DNA of 64,000 nt from contig NC_066842.1 of assembly GCF_001640805.2 (NCBI RefSeq), positions 22,256,075 to 22,320,074 of the forward strand. The letters are read 5' to 3'. Below, one piece after another: positions 1 to 10,710 of the stretch (the first letter of the stretch is position 1; each line of letters begins with the position of its first letter). The notes beneath the pieces were generated by a model. It ran no database searches. It was not told where the DNA came from and saw only the letters and a program-made list of their open reading frames with translations. The translations under genes and the position numbers were made by a program. Source of the DNA: Lates calcarifer. Lineage: Eukaryota; Chordata; Actinopteri; Centropomidae.

Positions 1-127
1 TTCAAGTTTGATTGTACTGCTTTAAATTGTTATGCAAACAATATAAACATTTGTGCGCTGTCTGCCATGAGGATTGTCATCTGCTCATTACATACAAATA
101 TCCAATCTCTTTGATATTTGTTCATAC

Positions 128-298
128 CTATCATAACAGCTCTGCCCTTTGGGTCGACAGCCAGGAACTGTCCGGGAACAATGCGCCGACAGCCGCTCTT
201 CCCAAATGTTTCCTGGTGGATCTTCTCAAACATGTTTTTCGATGGATGATATTCCAGGATGACAATTCGACCACTGTCACTTCCCACAACTATATAAT
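128..298 (-). CDS. sf3b3: sf3b3 coding exon 3 (SF3b 130-kDa subunit), partial gene
   Basis: SF3B3 (SAP130) is a WD-like beta-propeller protein of the SF3b complex in U2 snRNP and acts in branch-point recognition in the nucleus. Read on the minus strand, this exon encodes [17 protein letters not shown], then [19 protein letters not shown] and [15 protein letters not shown], which I recognise as the N-terminal MMS1/CPSF_A-type propeller of SF3B3. The acceptor is TTTGTAG ending at 299 and the donor is GTATGA starting at 127. The first codon (Asp) is split with the previous exon: G from 598 plus AT. The exon is 171 bp and ends in phase 1. The gene continues beyond the left edge (about 1,217 residues in the family; only about 132 are here). 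Confidence 0.95.
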
Positions 299-597
299 CT
301 ACAAATAAACACATAAATACAAATGTAAAACTTGCAAAGATGGTAGTAAGAGATACTTTTCCCTTAAAATTCTGCAGTTGAGCAGTAATTTTTGTGAGGT
401 CACAAAATCAGTTAAATCTTCCCTCTTAAAAAAGTACATTTCAAAAACAGAGACTAACTATAGATGTGCATCAGTCTTTGTCATGAAAATTAATAATCTA
501 GGGAAAACCTATACTTTTGATGAATGGCTTTTAAATATGTGGTCTATGTTTATAATTAAACACATGCATATATGTGTGTGTAACCTTGGTTACATAC

Positions 598-753
598 CTT
601 TGGTTCCTCCAGTGAGTCTGAATGCCATTAGGGACCTTATGATGCCAAACACCTCCACTGTGAGCAAAGTGTGCACCTTTCCTGTGTTGGCATCTGGTCG
701 CAATAATTCCAAGATCTTTCCCCTGGAAACAACAATCTCCTGCATCTTGGTTC
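598..753 (-). CDS. sf3b3: sf3b3 coding exon 2
   Basis: This 156-bp minus-strand exon encodes GTKMQEIVVSRGKILELLR, PDANTGKVHTLLTVEVFG and IRSLMAFRLTGGTK, near-identical to vertebrate SF3B3 residues about 24-75. The acceptor is TTTTTGTAG ending at 754 and the donor is GTATGT at 597-592. The phase matches both neighbours (enters in phase 1, leaves in phase 1). Teleost-like residues (KMQ where human has KQQ, DANTG where human has DPNTG) fit a fish orthologue. No indel or stop interrupts it. Confidence 0.95.
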
Positions 754-1368
754 CTACAAAAACACACACAACTCATTTCAGTATTCAGAATATCTTTGGT
801 GTCAGATAGGGGGGTAGTTTTCTTACTAAACTCCACTTTCTATCGCATGCTGATGGCTACTTGTGTAATGAAATAAAGCCACGCTCTCTAAACTGCACAA
901 GCTCCAAACCACAAACATCATAAATAATACAACCTTGCAATGCAATATTAAAAATTTCTCAATCTAACAACATGTAGCGGTTTCTTCCATAAAATCTAAC
1001 AAATGCTGTATCAAAATCTAAAGCTTCCAAAGAACAGAGGTGATTTTTCCAGCAAAAATCATTTTGAAGCCAAGAGAGAATTGTAGTATACGTGTGTTTT
1101 GGTACTACAATAAAGAGTGTTGCAACTCTTTCTATTAACATGCAATCAGAGAAAAGCCATGGCAAAGTGGAAACTTATATCATTACTTAAGAGGAACAAG
1201 CCTGTGCAACAAACAACAACACTGGCCAAAAACCTGCAAAGTGAACACAAAAACATACATTGGGAAAGCAAATAAACATAAGGATAGTCAGACAAACAAC
1301 AAACCTTAACAAACCAGAAAAGAGAATGTGCACCAAAGGGAAGACAGTGGTATCTTGCACTAACTCAC

Positions 1369-1439
1369 CGGAGAAGTTTCCATGGATGGCGTGGGTGATG
1401 CCAGTGGCACGCTGCAGGGTGAGGTTGTAAGAGAAACAT
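1369..1439 (-). CDS. sf3b3: sf3b3 first coding exon, with an apparent 1-base insertion after the start
   Basis: The minus strand has ATG at 1439-1437 followed by the conserved N-terminus. Downstream of codon 3 the exon reads YNLTLQRATGITHAIHGNFS, but one base out of frame with the ATG. The expected text is ATG TTT CTC TAC AAC, whereas the sequence is ATG TTT CTC TTA CAA; one extra base lies near 1429-1430. The exon is 71 bp where 70 would keep phase with exon 2. The donor GTGAGT starts at 1368. In the conserved frame, upstream of the ATG, a TAA is met before any ATG, so no alternative in-frame start exists in this exon. Since SF3B3 is essential, a sequencing or assembly indel is the likeliest cause; a real mutation is possible. 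Confidence 0.85.
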
Positions 1440-1502
1440 GGCTCCCTTTCAGTGGCTTCCCCACAGGGTTCTTTGGGGGCAGCAACTTAGCCGAGCTCAA
1501 AA
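1440..1502 (-). other. sf3b3: sf3b3 5' UTR portion of the first coding exon
   Basis: The exon carrying the ATG seems to start just after a TTTCACTACAG acceptor on the minus strand (AG at 1504-1503). This leaves about 63 nt of 5' UTR and implies at least one upstream noncoding exon, as is usual for SF3B3. The placement rests only on the acceptor motif. Confidence 0.5.
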
Positions 1503-1779
1503 CTGTAGTGAAAGAAAGGGAATCCAATAGTGTGTGGATAAAAAAAAACCGAATCAAAGCAAATGTTGACTTGCAGTGAAAGCACACAATTCAAAATGCT
1601 GTGAGCAGGTTCACCGGTGGCAAACTTTTCATGGTCTCACTGTTGACAAATGAGGCGCTTACAAAGGAGGGATAATCAAACTGAGCTAAGTTACACTACA
1701 AAGGAAGTAGTACTGTGGAACAGACAACGGCTTACCAAACTACAGCAAAGCCATAATAAGTATGGGGTAGGGGGTTAAA

Positions 1780-2420
1780 ATCCGTGCCGGACACGACACA
1801 AAACGTTAGTGTTTACATGCCAGCAAATGCTCTGCATCGCTACGTTAGCTAGTTGGCATTACTAAACGTTAGCTTAGCAAGTAGTAAACGAACTTTTCAT
1901 CGGTGACCTCTGTTACGTTAAATGTCTGGTTATAAGTCTAGCGGGATAGCGCCGTCCATTTCTTTCAACCTGAAAACACTGGTTAGGATAAAAGTACGCA
2001 CACATTTAGCCTGTACGGCTAGAATGTTAACTTGTATTCAGCGGGCTTAGAGGAGCCCATTCATACAAAGCGCCACTTTTGCCGGATGCATCCTCCGTTT
2101 TCTGTCTTGCTATATTACTTAAGAGCGTGCACACTTTAAATGAATACAGTGTCCATTTAATTGCAGTTAAGCTGTAGATTTGCTAAAATAAAATATTTAC
2201 CGGCGTGTTATATGAGATGATTCTGATTTCAGATGGATAAAGTTTCATTTACATGAACAGTCTCTGCAACTTCGGGAAACCAACGTCAAGCTGCCGTTTG
2301 TGGGTCCTTCGTCAACCAAACCGCCGTCATGAGAGGCGGCTCACGCAGTGCCTGACCGAAATCACAGATACGCTGCAATAGCGAAGTCTGTCCAGCAGAT
2401 GTCGACAAATAGTAATGAAT
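1780..2420 (-). promoter_or_regulatory. Probable sf3b3 promoter and noncoding first exon region
   Basis: CpG dinucleotides are much denser here than in the surrounding AT-rich DNA, for example around 1790-1960 and 2280-2350. The segment lies just upstream of the sf3b3 start on the minus strand and has no TATA box that I can place. It is the expected position of a housekeeping CpG promoter and noncoding exon 1. I cannot fix the start site or the exon-1 donor. Confidence 0.5.
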
Positions 2421-3104
2421 TAAAGTACAGGGAGACACAAGGAATCCGCATATCTTCCGTTCTTTATCAGAAATCGGATAACGAAAAACAACTTTGTTTT
2501 CTAATTTTCATTTTAGAATAAATAATTGTCTTTTTGACTTTATTTAACCATGGCACTTGACAAATATGTTTATCCTTTTTAAAAACTATAATCAATGAGA
2601 GTTTACATGATGTAACACTGCAGTGGGCAGCATTACACTGATATGCCTTTTATCTTACCTCTTGCCTAAGGTCATGCTTCCCAGTGCCTGCTGTGTCACC
2701 GCTGGGCAGTAACAGCGTTTCAACATACATGTTACCACCACTGTATAGATTCCAGCTCTGTCAGCGGGGACAAAGGTGTGCCACCTACAGCAGACATCAT
2801 TTGATCTGACAGAGGCATGAGGAAGAGGTATAGAACATACATTGATTTAACAAGGGTTATCAGCAGTCTCTCAATGAATAGTGGGCTTATGGTTTCCCAC
2901 CAGTGCATCACATCACCCAAAGTCCGAGTGAGGTACAGGTCCTGTGACAGAGGGTGTCTGACAGGAAGTGTCTTTCAAAATACAAATACAGCAACATCCA
3001 GGAGGTATGTATGAGGAGGTGGGATGCCTTGAGGAGACAGCAGTTACAAGGTGTAAACCTCCAGCATCCATACTGTCATCTGTCAGCACACCTGGCCCAG
3101 CAAG

Positions 3105-3150
3105 TCAAGTCAGTTTTACTGATATAGTGCCAAATCACAACAGAAGAATA
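3105..3150 (+). repeat. Fragment of a common teleost dispersed repeat (tail motif)
   Basis: Contains TCAGTTTTACTGATATAGTG followed by CCAAATCACAACAGAAG. This is a diverged form of the tail 'CAGTTTTATTTATATAGCGC...CAAATCACAACA' that occurs in thousands of copies in teleost genomes. A better-preserved copy lies at 62170-62345. Confidence 0.55.
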
Positions 3151-4360
3151 CTCTTTATAATATTATTTACAGAGTATATTTACTATACCTGTCTTGGAGA
3201 AAGTAAATTCTAAAACTTCTTCAAATGCTCCTTGAAAAGCTTCTTTACATACAATGAATCACCACACGGATGGGTGGGATCAGCTGTACGTGCTGTGCTT
3301 CGAAGATCATGTTAAATTTATATGATCTGCTAAATTGCTTTAATTAGATGTTTTCACTGTAGCCCGTGGCTTTTTCAAAGTTCTGTACACAACAAGAATA
3401 TTTTGGTGCAGTACATCAATCAGCAAATTAAATATTTTTGACTTGATGTGCTGGATTGGTTCTCTCACATATAAACAAAATGACATAACAAAAGTGGTAA
3501 GCATGGGGTACCACTTTACTATAAGTCCCCCTATTTAGCATGTATAATCAGTAGATAAACATTTATATTCTTAATTTATCACAGTACAGTACCTTATATT
3601 GCACCAGCAGCTGACCATCTCAACAACATTTTTTGTCTTGGAACTAAATTCCTGCATGTTATAAGGAGGGCTTGTCTTCCTTGAAGCAAATGGTACCTGC
3701 AGAGTGTAAAGTCAAATTAGAAAATAGAGCTGTTTTTTTTTTTTTTTTTAAATCTGGACAGATACAGAGGGCACATGGATTCACAAGGAGAGGCTGGAGG
3801 GTAGGTCATGTCTTTGAAAGTGATTTATTATTAAAGTATTTTTTTTTGATATTGTTTTTTTTTATTCTATACATGTTATCAATTTGCAATATAGTGAGCC
3901 GTTCTTTTTTATTATCAGTAGCTTTTATTGTTTTACCTTTTAAACAGGGCAGAACAATACATCAGACAGATCACATGGCAGTGTATCAGCCTGAGTTTGT
4001 GGTTTGTGCTTATATGACAAAAGAAAATTCAAATTAATGGAAAATAATAACTAAGTTACAAACCATGAAGAGGCTGCTGTTGAGAGAGGCTGAAGCGCTG
4101 TACTACAGATGTGAATGATTTCAGTGTGCTGCCATCATATAAATGGCAGCACACTTAGTAGAATGTTTTTATATCTGCTAACAAGTGGGGATTGAATTTA
4201 AGCTTGATTGAAATTCTTTTCCAAATCCATTGTATGTTTGTGAGTGTAAGGTGTGTCTGAGCCTCTTTTGACAGCACTGCTGCAATAAAATCAAGGGGAG
4301 GGAGAGAATCACAGACTGTGCTTTCAGTGCAGAACCAGGGGGTTAGAAGGCATAGGTGTG

Positions 4361-4364
<4 letters not shown>

Positions 4365-4396
<32 letters not shown>
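4365..4396 (+). repeat. (GT)n microsatellite
   Basis: About 16 uninterrupted GT units. The short valine/cysteine-rich open frames over it are artefacts of the repeat. Confidence 0.95.
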
Positions 4397-4398
<2 letters not shown>

Positions 4399-5000
4399 TG
4401 TCTGCTGGTCTATGATCCAACTGAAAAGTGGACTCCTTTTAGTTTTTATTTCTATTCTGGCCTTGGTTATGTTTGGTACTTTAAGAAGGCCACCAGTCTT
4501 TTTGACAATGTTCAATATCATCCTGATGGATTCTCAGTTTCACAGTCCATTTAATGTGCTGAGTGAACTAGAAAATGAAAACTGAGCAGAATTGTTTTTG
4601 CAGGAAACCTGGTGAGTGATAGTGTTTCACAGTTCAGTTCAAAACATTACACTGAAAAATCACCAAAGCACAATCTGCTCTTTTCAGTAAATGTTTGGGT
4701 GAAAAACTCTGATATTTGATGAGCTTTTTAAGATATCATAGATGATGCAGCAACCTAGGTGTAAACACCTATTTTCCCAAACACTTTGCATGCATCAGGA
4801 ATACAGAGAGTTTGGTGAACTCTGTCATGAAAATACAGTGAGGATAATGTGAGCTCATATGGGTTCAGCATTGCTTTTTCAGCCTTGTCAGTGCGAATCA
4901 CAATTAAATAGAGCTCACCTGTGTATGGGAAAACAATAAATAGAAATGTTTTTAATCAATGGTGAGTTTGCAGCCACTTTGCGAAGCCATGACCGTCATA

Positions 5001-5341
5001 TTAAAGGACAGATTTGTAGGATTTAGTGAAATTGCAGATGGAACCAACTGAAAACCCCTAATCCCGCCCTTTCCAAGTAGGAGAGGCAGCTCTGGCCTTC
5101 AGGTAATGTAAAAACACAAAAATCCCTCTCTAGAGCCAGTGTTTGATTTGTCCGCTCTTGGCCATTGTAGAAACATAGTGGTGCAACATAGCGGACTCTG
5201 TGGAAGAGGACCTGCTCTCTATGGAAATATGAAGGGGTCATTCTAAGCTGATGAAAAAAAATATAATTACAGGTGATTAATGAATTCTACTTTCCATTTA
5301 TGAAAACAAATTCCCCTAAATCCTACACACTGGCCCTTTAA
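5001..5341 (-). mobile_element. TTAA-flanked MITE, teleost 'AGGGCCAGTGTGTAGGATTTAG' type
   Basis: A 333-bp element (5005-5337) flanked by TTAA at 5001-5004 and 5338-5341, the target-site pattern of piggyBac-like elements. The ends are imperfect terminal inverted repeats: AGGACAGATTTGTAGGATTT at the left, and CTAAATCCTACACACTGG then CCCT at the right. The interior (CTCTCTAGAGCCAGTGTTTG, TAGAAACATAGTGGTGCAAC) matches a very common non-autonomous repeat of percomorph fish. It has no coding capacity. Confidence 0.8.
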
Positions 5342-5929
5342 ACGACCATCACCCAAGAGCTCTGTAACAGTAGTGGTTTTTCATCTCTGAATACTGTATC
5401 TTCCCCCATTGTTCATTTAAAGCTCGTGAGTGAACTTTTTTTAGAGGGCTGCTTCTGAGTAAAGCAGCAAAACTGTGGGAAAAAAGGGTAATCATGACAT
5501 GATAACAGATTATGCTACATTAGATTAGAATATAAGATTACATTAGATTATTAGCTAGACTAACTCGATTGAGTTTAAGATTCTAAATCTAAATCCCATA
5601 TTGTGGCAAAATGTGGATGCAGATTGTTTGAAATGTCACTCCGTGTGTGTGTATTATTTTTATTTTGTCTGTGTATGGTCTGTATGATTTGCACATCAGA
5701 GAACGTTCGTACTGGTTTATTTAGAAAAACGGATCCAATGTGAAAATTTAAAGTAAAGGTAAAAGAGACCAAAAAAAAAAGTAACACACCAAAAAACACA
5801 CTGACAAAATGTCATTCTCCACAGGTCTATATGGCTCTTACTTTCATAACTGACATTATTTTGTAATTTCAACATGCACAAAGTATTTTTAATTGTGAAA
5901 AGGTATAACAGGAAGTTGTAGATTTATGC

Positions 5930-6446
5930 TAGTTAGCATGACAGCGGTGGTCGCCGGGGTCTGCGAGGAACGTCCCTCCCAGGAAGACACCAGCCGACGC
6001 CGCCTCTTGCTCCTCCTGCCTCGTTGTTGAGGGCCGTCCCGGGGAACAGTCCACGGTTTTCTTCTCGTATTGGACATTGCCTCATCACTCATTTTTTTTT
6101 TTCGGCGAGCGGGTTAGCTGGTTTTAGCCCCTCAACATCTGGTACCCATTGCTTTTGCTAGGCTGAAACCGCTAACGTTTTTCTTCGGATTTCTTTTTCC
6201 CCTTTTTTTTTCCTTTTTTATGCAGTCGAGGTTCATTTAAATTCCGTTGCTCGCTTGGCTTCGTATCCAGAAAGAGTAGGGGAAAACACACACACACATT
6301 TAGATTCAGACAACGTGACTACATGCCATGAGCGACTAGATCCGCTAGATGCCTGAAATAAGAAGCAGCAGTGAGCAAGCCTGAAAAGGACCGGTTGTCT
6401 AAACCAACGCTGATTTGGGATTTCATCCAGAAATACAAGTGGCGAG
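5930..6446 (+). promoter_or_regulatory. CpG-rich island with a putative noncoding first exon on the + strand
   Basis: CpG is strongly enriched at 5945-6060 (GTCGCCGGGGTCTGCGAGGA and similar) and continues more weakly to 6400. It ends at a consensus donor: GGCGAG at 6441-6446 followed by GTAAGC. No ATG-led conserved frame is present, so this looks like a promoter plus 5' UTR exon. The next gene on this strand is st3gal2, so it may be a distal st3gal2 promoter with a first intron of roughly 28-30 kb; a lncRNA promoter is equally possible. A downstream partner exon cannot be proved from sequence alone. Confidence 0.45.
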
Positions 6447-7550
6447 GTAAGCCTTTGAAGACACGATATTTATGCAGCTAAATTATCTGTACTGGGTGAG
6501 CTTTGGGGTGCACATAAACACAGATTGGTTACACAGTACTGTTGTTGATGGTGATGATGTAGAGGCAGGCATCATTCTCCTCCTCCACTGTCTGCTGCTG
6601 GTGTCGGAGGCCATCGGCTCTTTGCATCTCCTTCTGTCCGACAAGAGATCCATTGTAGTCATTGACCTGCCTGACAATGTCCGCGTTCTGTGATGTCTTT
6701 CCCTATGGGCATCAGTTGAGTAGAGCAAAGTGTGTGTACTTGACCAAAGTGCTTAGCACTTGTCTTTTTTAAGCCTTAATTTATTTCCACATTAACCTGG
6801 CATGTTTTTCATAATTTCGAGGAAGTCAGATCTTGTTGGGGGAGCAACTGAAGTTTCTGTATATTGTGTAACAAAGTTATAATGAAATGTTCCCCTAGAA
6901 ATGTAGCCAGTGTACAGACAACATGTGCCAGTACCCCTCAAAATTAAGTCTATTTTGTCACTTTGACATTTTGATCCCAAATGACAGCGACTTAGCAAGA
7001 GCTTGACATTTAAACATCCCCTCCCTGGTTTCTTTCCCGCTGTTTCCTCCTCTTTCTCCTTCCTCTGTTCCCCGTCTCTCTTTTCTTTCCCCTATCTTCT
7101 TCGAGTCACCTTCCTCCCTCTCCTCCCTCCCTATGTCTCCCTTTCACCCCCCTACACTCCACACCCATCTTCTCCTTTTCTCTATTCTACTCACTAGACA
7201 CCCATCTGCTCTTCTCCCCACTTCTCTCCACTTCTTCCCTCCCTTTTGTCCTCTCACCCCCCTCATTCATCTCTCCGTCTCTCTCTTTTCCCCTCCATCG
7301 ATTTGCCTGCTGGCGTTGCTAAGAGACAACAGCAGTCGGAGTGCTGTGAAGGATAGAGTAGATGGAAGGGTAGGTTTGCCTGCTCAGGGAAAGAGGTGAA
7401 GATTTTAAGGGAAGATTCTTCTCTTCTCTTCTCTTCTCTTCTCTTCTCTTCTCTTCTCTTCTCTTCTCTTCTCTGTGTTTTGATTATAAACACTAGATAA
7501 GATCAGTGGTCCCCAAACATTTTAATGTCAGTCGTAATAGATGCAATTTA
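6447..7550. other. Noncoding DNA with a long pyrimidine-rich tract
   Basis: From 7010 to 7310 the + strand is almost entirely C and T (TCTCC, CCTCCC, TTCTCC motifs), and a pentanucleotide array follows at 7416-7474. Serine/proline/leucine-rich open frames here reflect that composition. No gene was recognised. Confidence 0.6.
7416..7474 (+). repeat. (TTCTC)n pentanucleotide tandem repeat
   Basis: About 12 near-perfect copies of TTCTC. The minus-strand frame over it reads as Arg-Glu-Glu-Lys repeats, which is an artefact. Confidence 0.95.
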
Positions 7551-7558
7551 GTTTACAT

Positions 7559-7900
7559 TAGGGGTGTAATGATACATTGATGTACATCGATACATCAATT
7601 CAATAATCAACGATCCTATAGCATCGGTTGAAGATGAAAAAAACAAAATACGAGTGGTGATTAGATGAGGAAAAATGTAGCCTATATCTGAAGGTGTAGT
7701 GTGTAGCTATGACACAGAAAGACTGTACTACCTTGGTTATTATTACTAAGTTAAAGTTTACACAATATCCCGCTTTAATGTCTACAAACCTGAGAATGTA
7801 GCACTTTATAGTGAGTAGGATGTCTGTTTTTTAAAAATGTTTTTCATTCAAATGTTAAATGTAATATCGTATATGATGAAACTTGTGATTCACACCCCTA
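7559..7900 (+). mobile_element. hAT-type MITE with 8-bp target duplication
   Basis: A 342-bp element with terminal inverted repeats: TAGGGGTGTAATGA at the left end, and at the right end ATTCACACCCCTA, whose reverse complement is TAGGGGTGTGAAT. It is flanked by a perfect 8-bp direct repeat GTTTACAT at 7551-7558 and 7901-7908, the target-site size of hAT transposons. The interior (GATACATTGATGTACATCGA) is AT-rich and has no transposase. Its right end, with the target duplication, is also contained in the inverted repeat at 10510-10710. Confidence 0.85.
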
Positions 7901-8062
7901 GTTTACATCTTGCCATCTGATTTGGTAGAGAAGTCAGAAATTGTCTTTACTAGACTGTGGACAGGCACTGTTGGAACATCATTCTTCAAAACACACACAG
8001 ATGACTTTGGTATGCATGTATGCAGTGATGGGGTTTCTTGGTAACTGTAGCTCATAAATAAC
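7862..8062 (+). repeat. Left arm of a 201-bp inverted repeat
   Basis: Aligning this segment with the reverse complement of 10510-10710 by eye gives 201 positions with a single mismatch (GATGAAACTT here, GATGTAACTT there). The arm starts inside the MITE (7862), includes its right end and the GTTTACAT target duplication, and runs 154 bp into flanking DNA. The arms are separated by 2,447 bp. Confidence 0.95.
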
Positions 8063-8214
8063 TTGTTGCACATGTCCCCAGAATGTTGTGCCCATGCCTG
8101 GTCCTATATGTCAAGCAATACTGTTTGGCTGTGCATAGAAGTTGGACCGATACCAATATAAACCCAATACGATTATGATATGGTTTAAGTCTACTTTTCT
8201 GTATTGTTAAATAT

Positions 8215-8504
8215 GGCTGCAAATGACATAATTAATCATAACCGATTAATCTGATATTGATTAGTTATGAATAACTGTTAACCTTTTTAGTATGGAAAAG
8301 TGAGTCTAAGCTGTCATCTTCAGATGTGTTGTTTTTGTCTGAAAAACAGTACAAAACCCAAAAATATGCAATTTCCAATGAGATAGAACAGAGAAAGGCA
8401 AGAAAGTGCAAATATGAAATATTGTCCTTGAAAAATTACTTTAAATTGTTAATCCATTATCACAATTATTGTCCATTTATTTTCTGTTGATTAACAACAG
8501 CCCC
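8215..8504 (+). mobile_element. hAT-like MITE, 'GGGCTGCAACTAA' family
   Basis: Starts GGCTGCAAATGACATAATTA and ends GTTGATTAACAACAGCCCC, with ACCGATTAATCTGATATTGA and AAAACCCAAAAATATGCA inside. These match, with divergence, the abundant teleost element whose ends read AGGGCTGCAACTAACGATTA. It lies between the two arms of the inverted repeat. A related copy is at 32854-33150. Confidence 0.65.
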
Positions 8505-10509
8505 ATTGTTAAGCCACAGCATGGAAGATGCAGATCTCATGCACTTACTGTAGATATAGTAATCAGACACTGAACATTAATGCTAAGCCATTTGTGCCAA
8601 GTACAAAGGTATATCTTTAACACAATATGTCCTGAACTGCTATTAAAGCCATCAATTATTTTGACCATCAAACAATTTTATGATTTCAGTTTCTTTGTAA
8701 GAGGCTAAAACATAAACACATAAAAAAAGTCTTTTATTCAGATAACCTGATGAGAAACAGTGACAGTGAATTAGAATGGTCATGTGCACATTCAAAAAAC
8801 CTCAGTGGCATAGGTGTTGAAATCAGCTTCAATAAAAGTTACAAAAACAAAAAACAAAAAAAACACTGTGTGCACTTTGATGACTTAACAAAACCACCAG
8901 CTGCCTTCAGATTCTGATTCAAATTTTGCTTAACCCTGATTAGTGGATGGAAAAATGCAGCATCAGGTTTCTCTAAATGAAGCCATGTCCATTTTCAACT
9001 TGTGAGAGAAGCACAGAGAAAAATACAGCAACGTATCACGTCAAATACACAAAACCCTGCAAACTTAATTTTAAAAAGCCACCTTACATCACATGTCAGT
9101 ACTGATATTAGCAAACTTTCCTCTCTCAACTTCCCCTCTCTCTCACCCTGTGTGAACATATTTTTCAGAGAGCATAACAACACTTTATCTCCTACGAAAA
9201 CCCAGGGGCTTAAATGTAAGCAGGGACATTCTCACACTAGCTTAGCAATCCAAGGTGAGAAGTGTCATAACCTTCAACCTGGCCTCCTGGTGTAATCATC
9301 TAACTGTTAAAAATAAACAGAAACGTCAGCAGACTGCCACCCAAGTCAAATCAAGGACAAGAACAACCATCAGTATCTCTACACTTCAGTATGTTACTGT
9401 GGTTTGTCACAGGTTTTAAGTCCCACAAACTAAAACTGCTTGTATGTTGTGGTATATGATTACATTTTTAGGACCCAGCTTTTAAAGGTGTTTTATTAAA
9501 CCGTATATTTTTGAATAAGTCCTGTGGTAATGAATGTGTAAGTTGCCACACACCATGTGTATCCAACACATTGAGCACAGTACACAAATTCCCATTCTGG
9601 ATTTTTTCAGGCTTTAAAAGAGGCTCAACAAAGCGGGCCTGGCTTTGTAATCATGGCCAGTTAAACACCTAAACCCCCCTCTATTCTAATTTTATGCTTG
9701 TATTGACACTGTATTTTGGCATAGGCTCACATAACACTGTCCTAGTTGAGGCAGTCTTCAATTTACAAATCCAGTTTATGTTACAATTTTTGTTATTAAG
9801 AGTATGGGAGCAGACCTGTCAATTTGTCAGAATTAATCACTAGAAATCAATTCTTTCTAAATTTCAAACAGCCCAAAATCTCCCCTTCAATCTGCCTGTA
9901 ATGTGCCTGAAGCACTTTATCGACCTCTAACTTCTCTTTTTCTCCCTGCTCATTTTAATATTCTCATCAGTAAACCCAGAAAGCAGGGTTTAATTTGTTT
10001 AGTTACACACTATTTACAGCTACCTAGTAGCTATGGGACCAGTAAAAAAGGCGTTCCCCTCTGTCCATTCAACTTAAATTCTTCCCAAGCATTAAATCTC
10101 TGCAGATGAGGTATACAGAATTGTATAAATCAGCAAAATATGATATGCAAACAATTAAAAAATAAAAATACAAAATCAGACTGTAAACAACTGATGTGCC
10201 AAGTAGACTCATTTAGAATTCTTTATGTTTAATATTTAATGTTAAAGAAAACATATTGCCAACCACAAACACAGTAAGAATTTGTGCCCACAAATGTGTA
10301 TGTGTGAAATTCCTGTTTGAGCATAAAAATGCAGAAAAAAGAAACCACAAGTAAAATAAATGAGAAATTCTGGATACATTTGTCCTCCAGACTCTGCTAT
10401 TCCAAAAGGTGCAGTATATGATCATTACATTTTTGCATTTGCAACACCTTTTTCATTCGTCTTATGATCTGACTTACACCTGTTTAATATATGAAATAAA
10501 ATGTCAAAT
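8505..10509. other. Spacer of the inverted repeat, noncoding
   Basis: AT-rich DNA without a convincing open frame (the longest, near 9002-9295, has no recognisable motif and no start context). No transposase remnant was recognised, so the inverted-repeat pair does not look like the ends of an autonomous element. Confidence 0.55.
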
Positions 10510-10710
10510 GTTATTTATGAGCTACAGTTACCAAGAAACCCCATCACTGCATACATGCATACCAAAGTCATCTGTGTGTGTTTTGAAGAATGATGTTCCA
10601 ACAGTGCCTGTCCACAGTCTAGTAAAGACAATTTCTGACTTCTCTACCAAATCAGATGGCAAGATGTAAACTAGGGGTGTGAATCACAAGTTACATCATA
10701 TACGATATTA
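10510..10710 (-). repeat. Right arm of the 201-bp inverted repeat
   Basis: Reverse complement of 7862-8062 at 200 of 201 positions. It includes GATGTAAACTAGGGGTGTGA, that is, the inverted MITE end and its target-site copy. The MITE sequence stops at 10710, so only 39 bp of the 342-bp element are present; this arm is therefore a copy made after the MITE inserted at 7559-7900. Confidence 0.95.

Larger units (their letters stand above)
2421..5000. other. Intergenic DNA, no gene seen
   Basis: AT-rich sequence with poly-T runs at 3731-3750 and 3840-3870, a GT microsatellite at 4365-4396 and a short dispersed-repeat tail at 3105-3150. Open frames are short, and none has recognisable protein motifs or splice-consistent partners. 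Confidence 0.6.

Noticed and set aside
378..809. 143-codon plus-strand frame
   Set aside because: Lies over the sf3b3 exon at 598-753 in the antisense direction; it is a shadow frame.
299..1368. Possible intronic snoRNA in sf3b3, since mammalian SF3B3 introns host SNORD111
   Set aside because: No C box (RTGATGA) paired with a D box (CTGA) on the minus strand could be found in the two introns inside the window.
4318..4585. Val/Cys-repeat frames
   Set aside because: Translations of the GT microsatellite.
7263..7493. Frame reading as Arg-Glu-Glu-Lys repeats
   Set aside because: It is a translation of the TTCTC tandem repeat.
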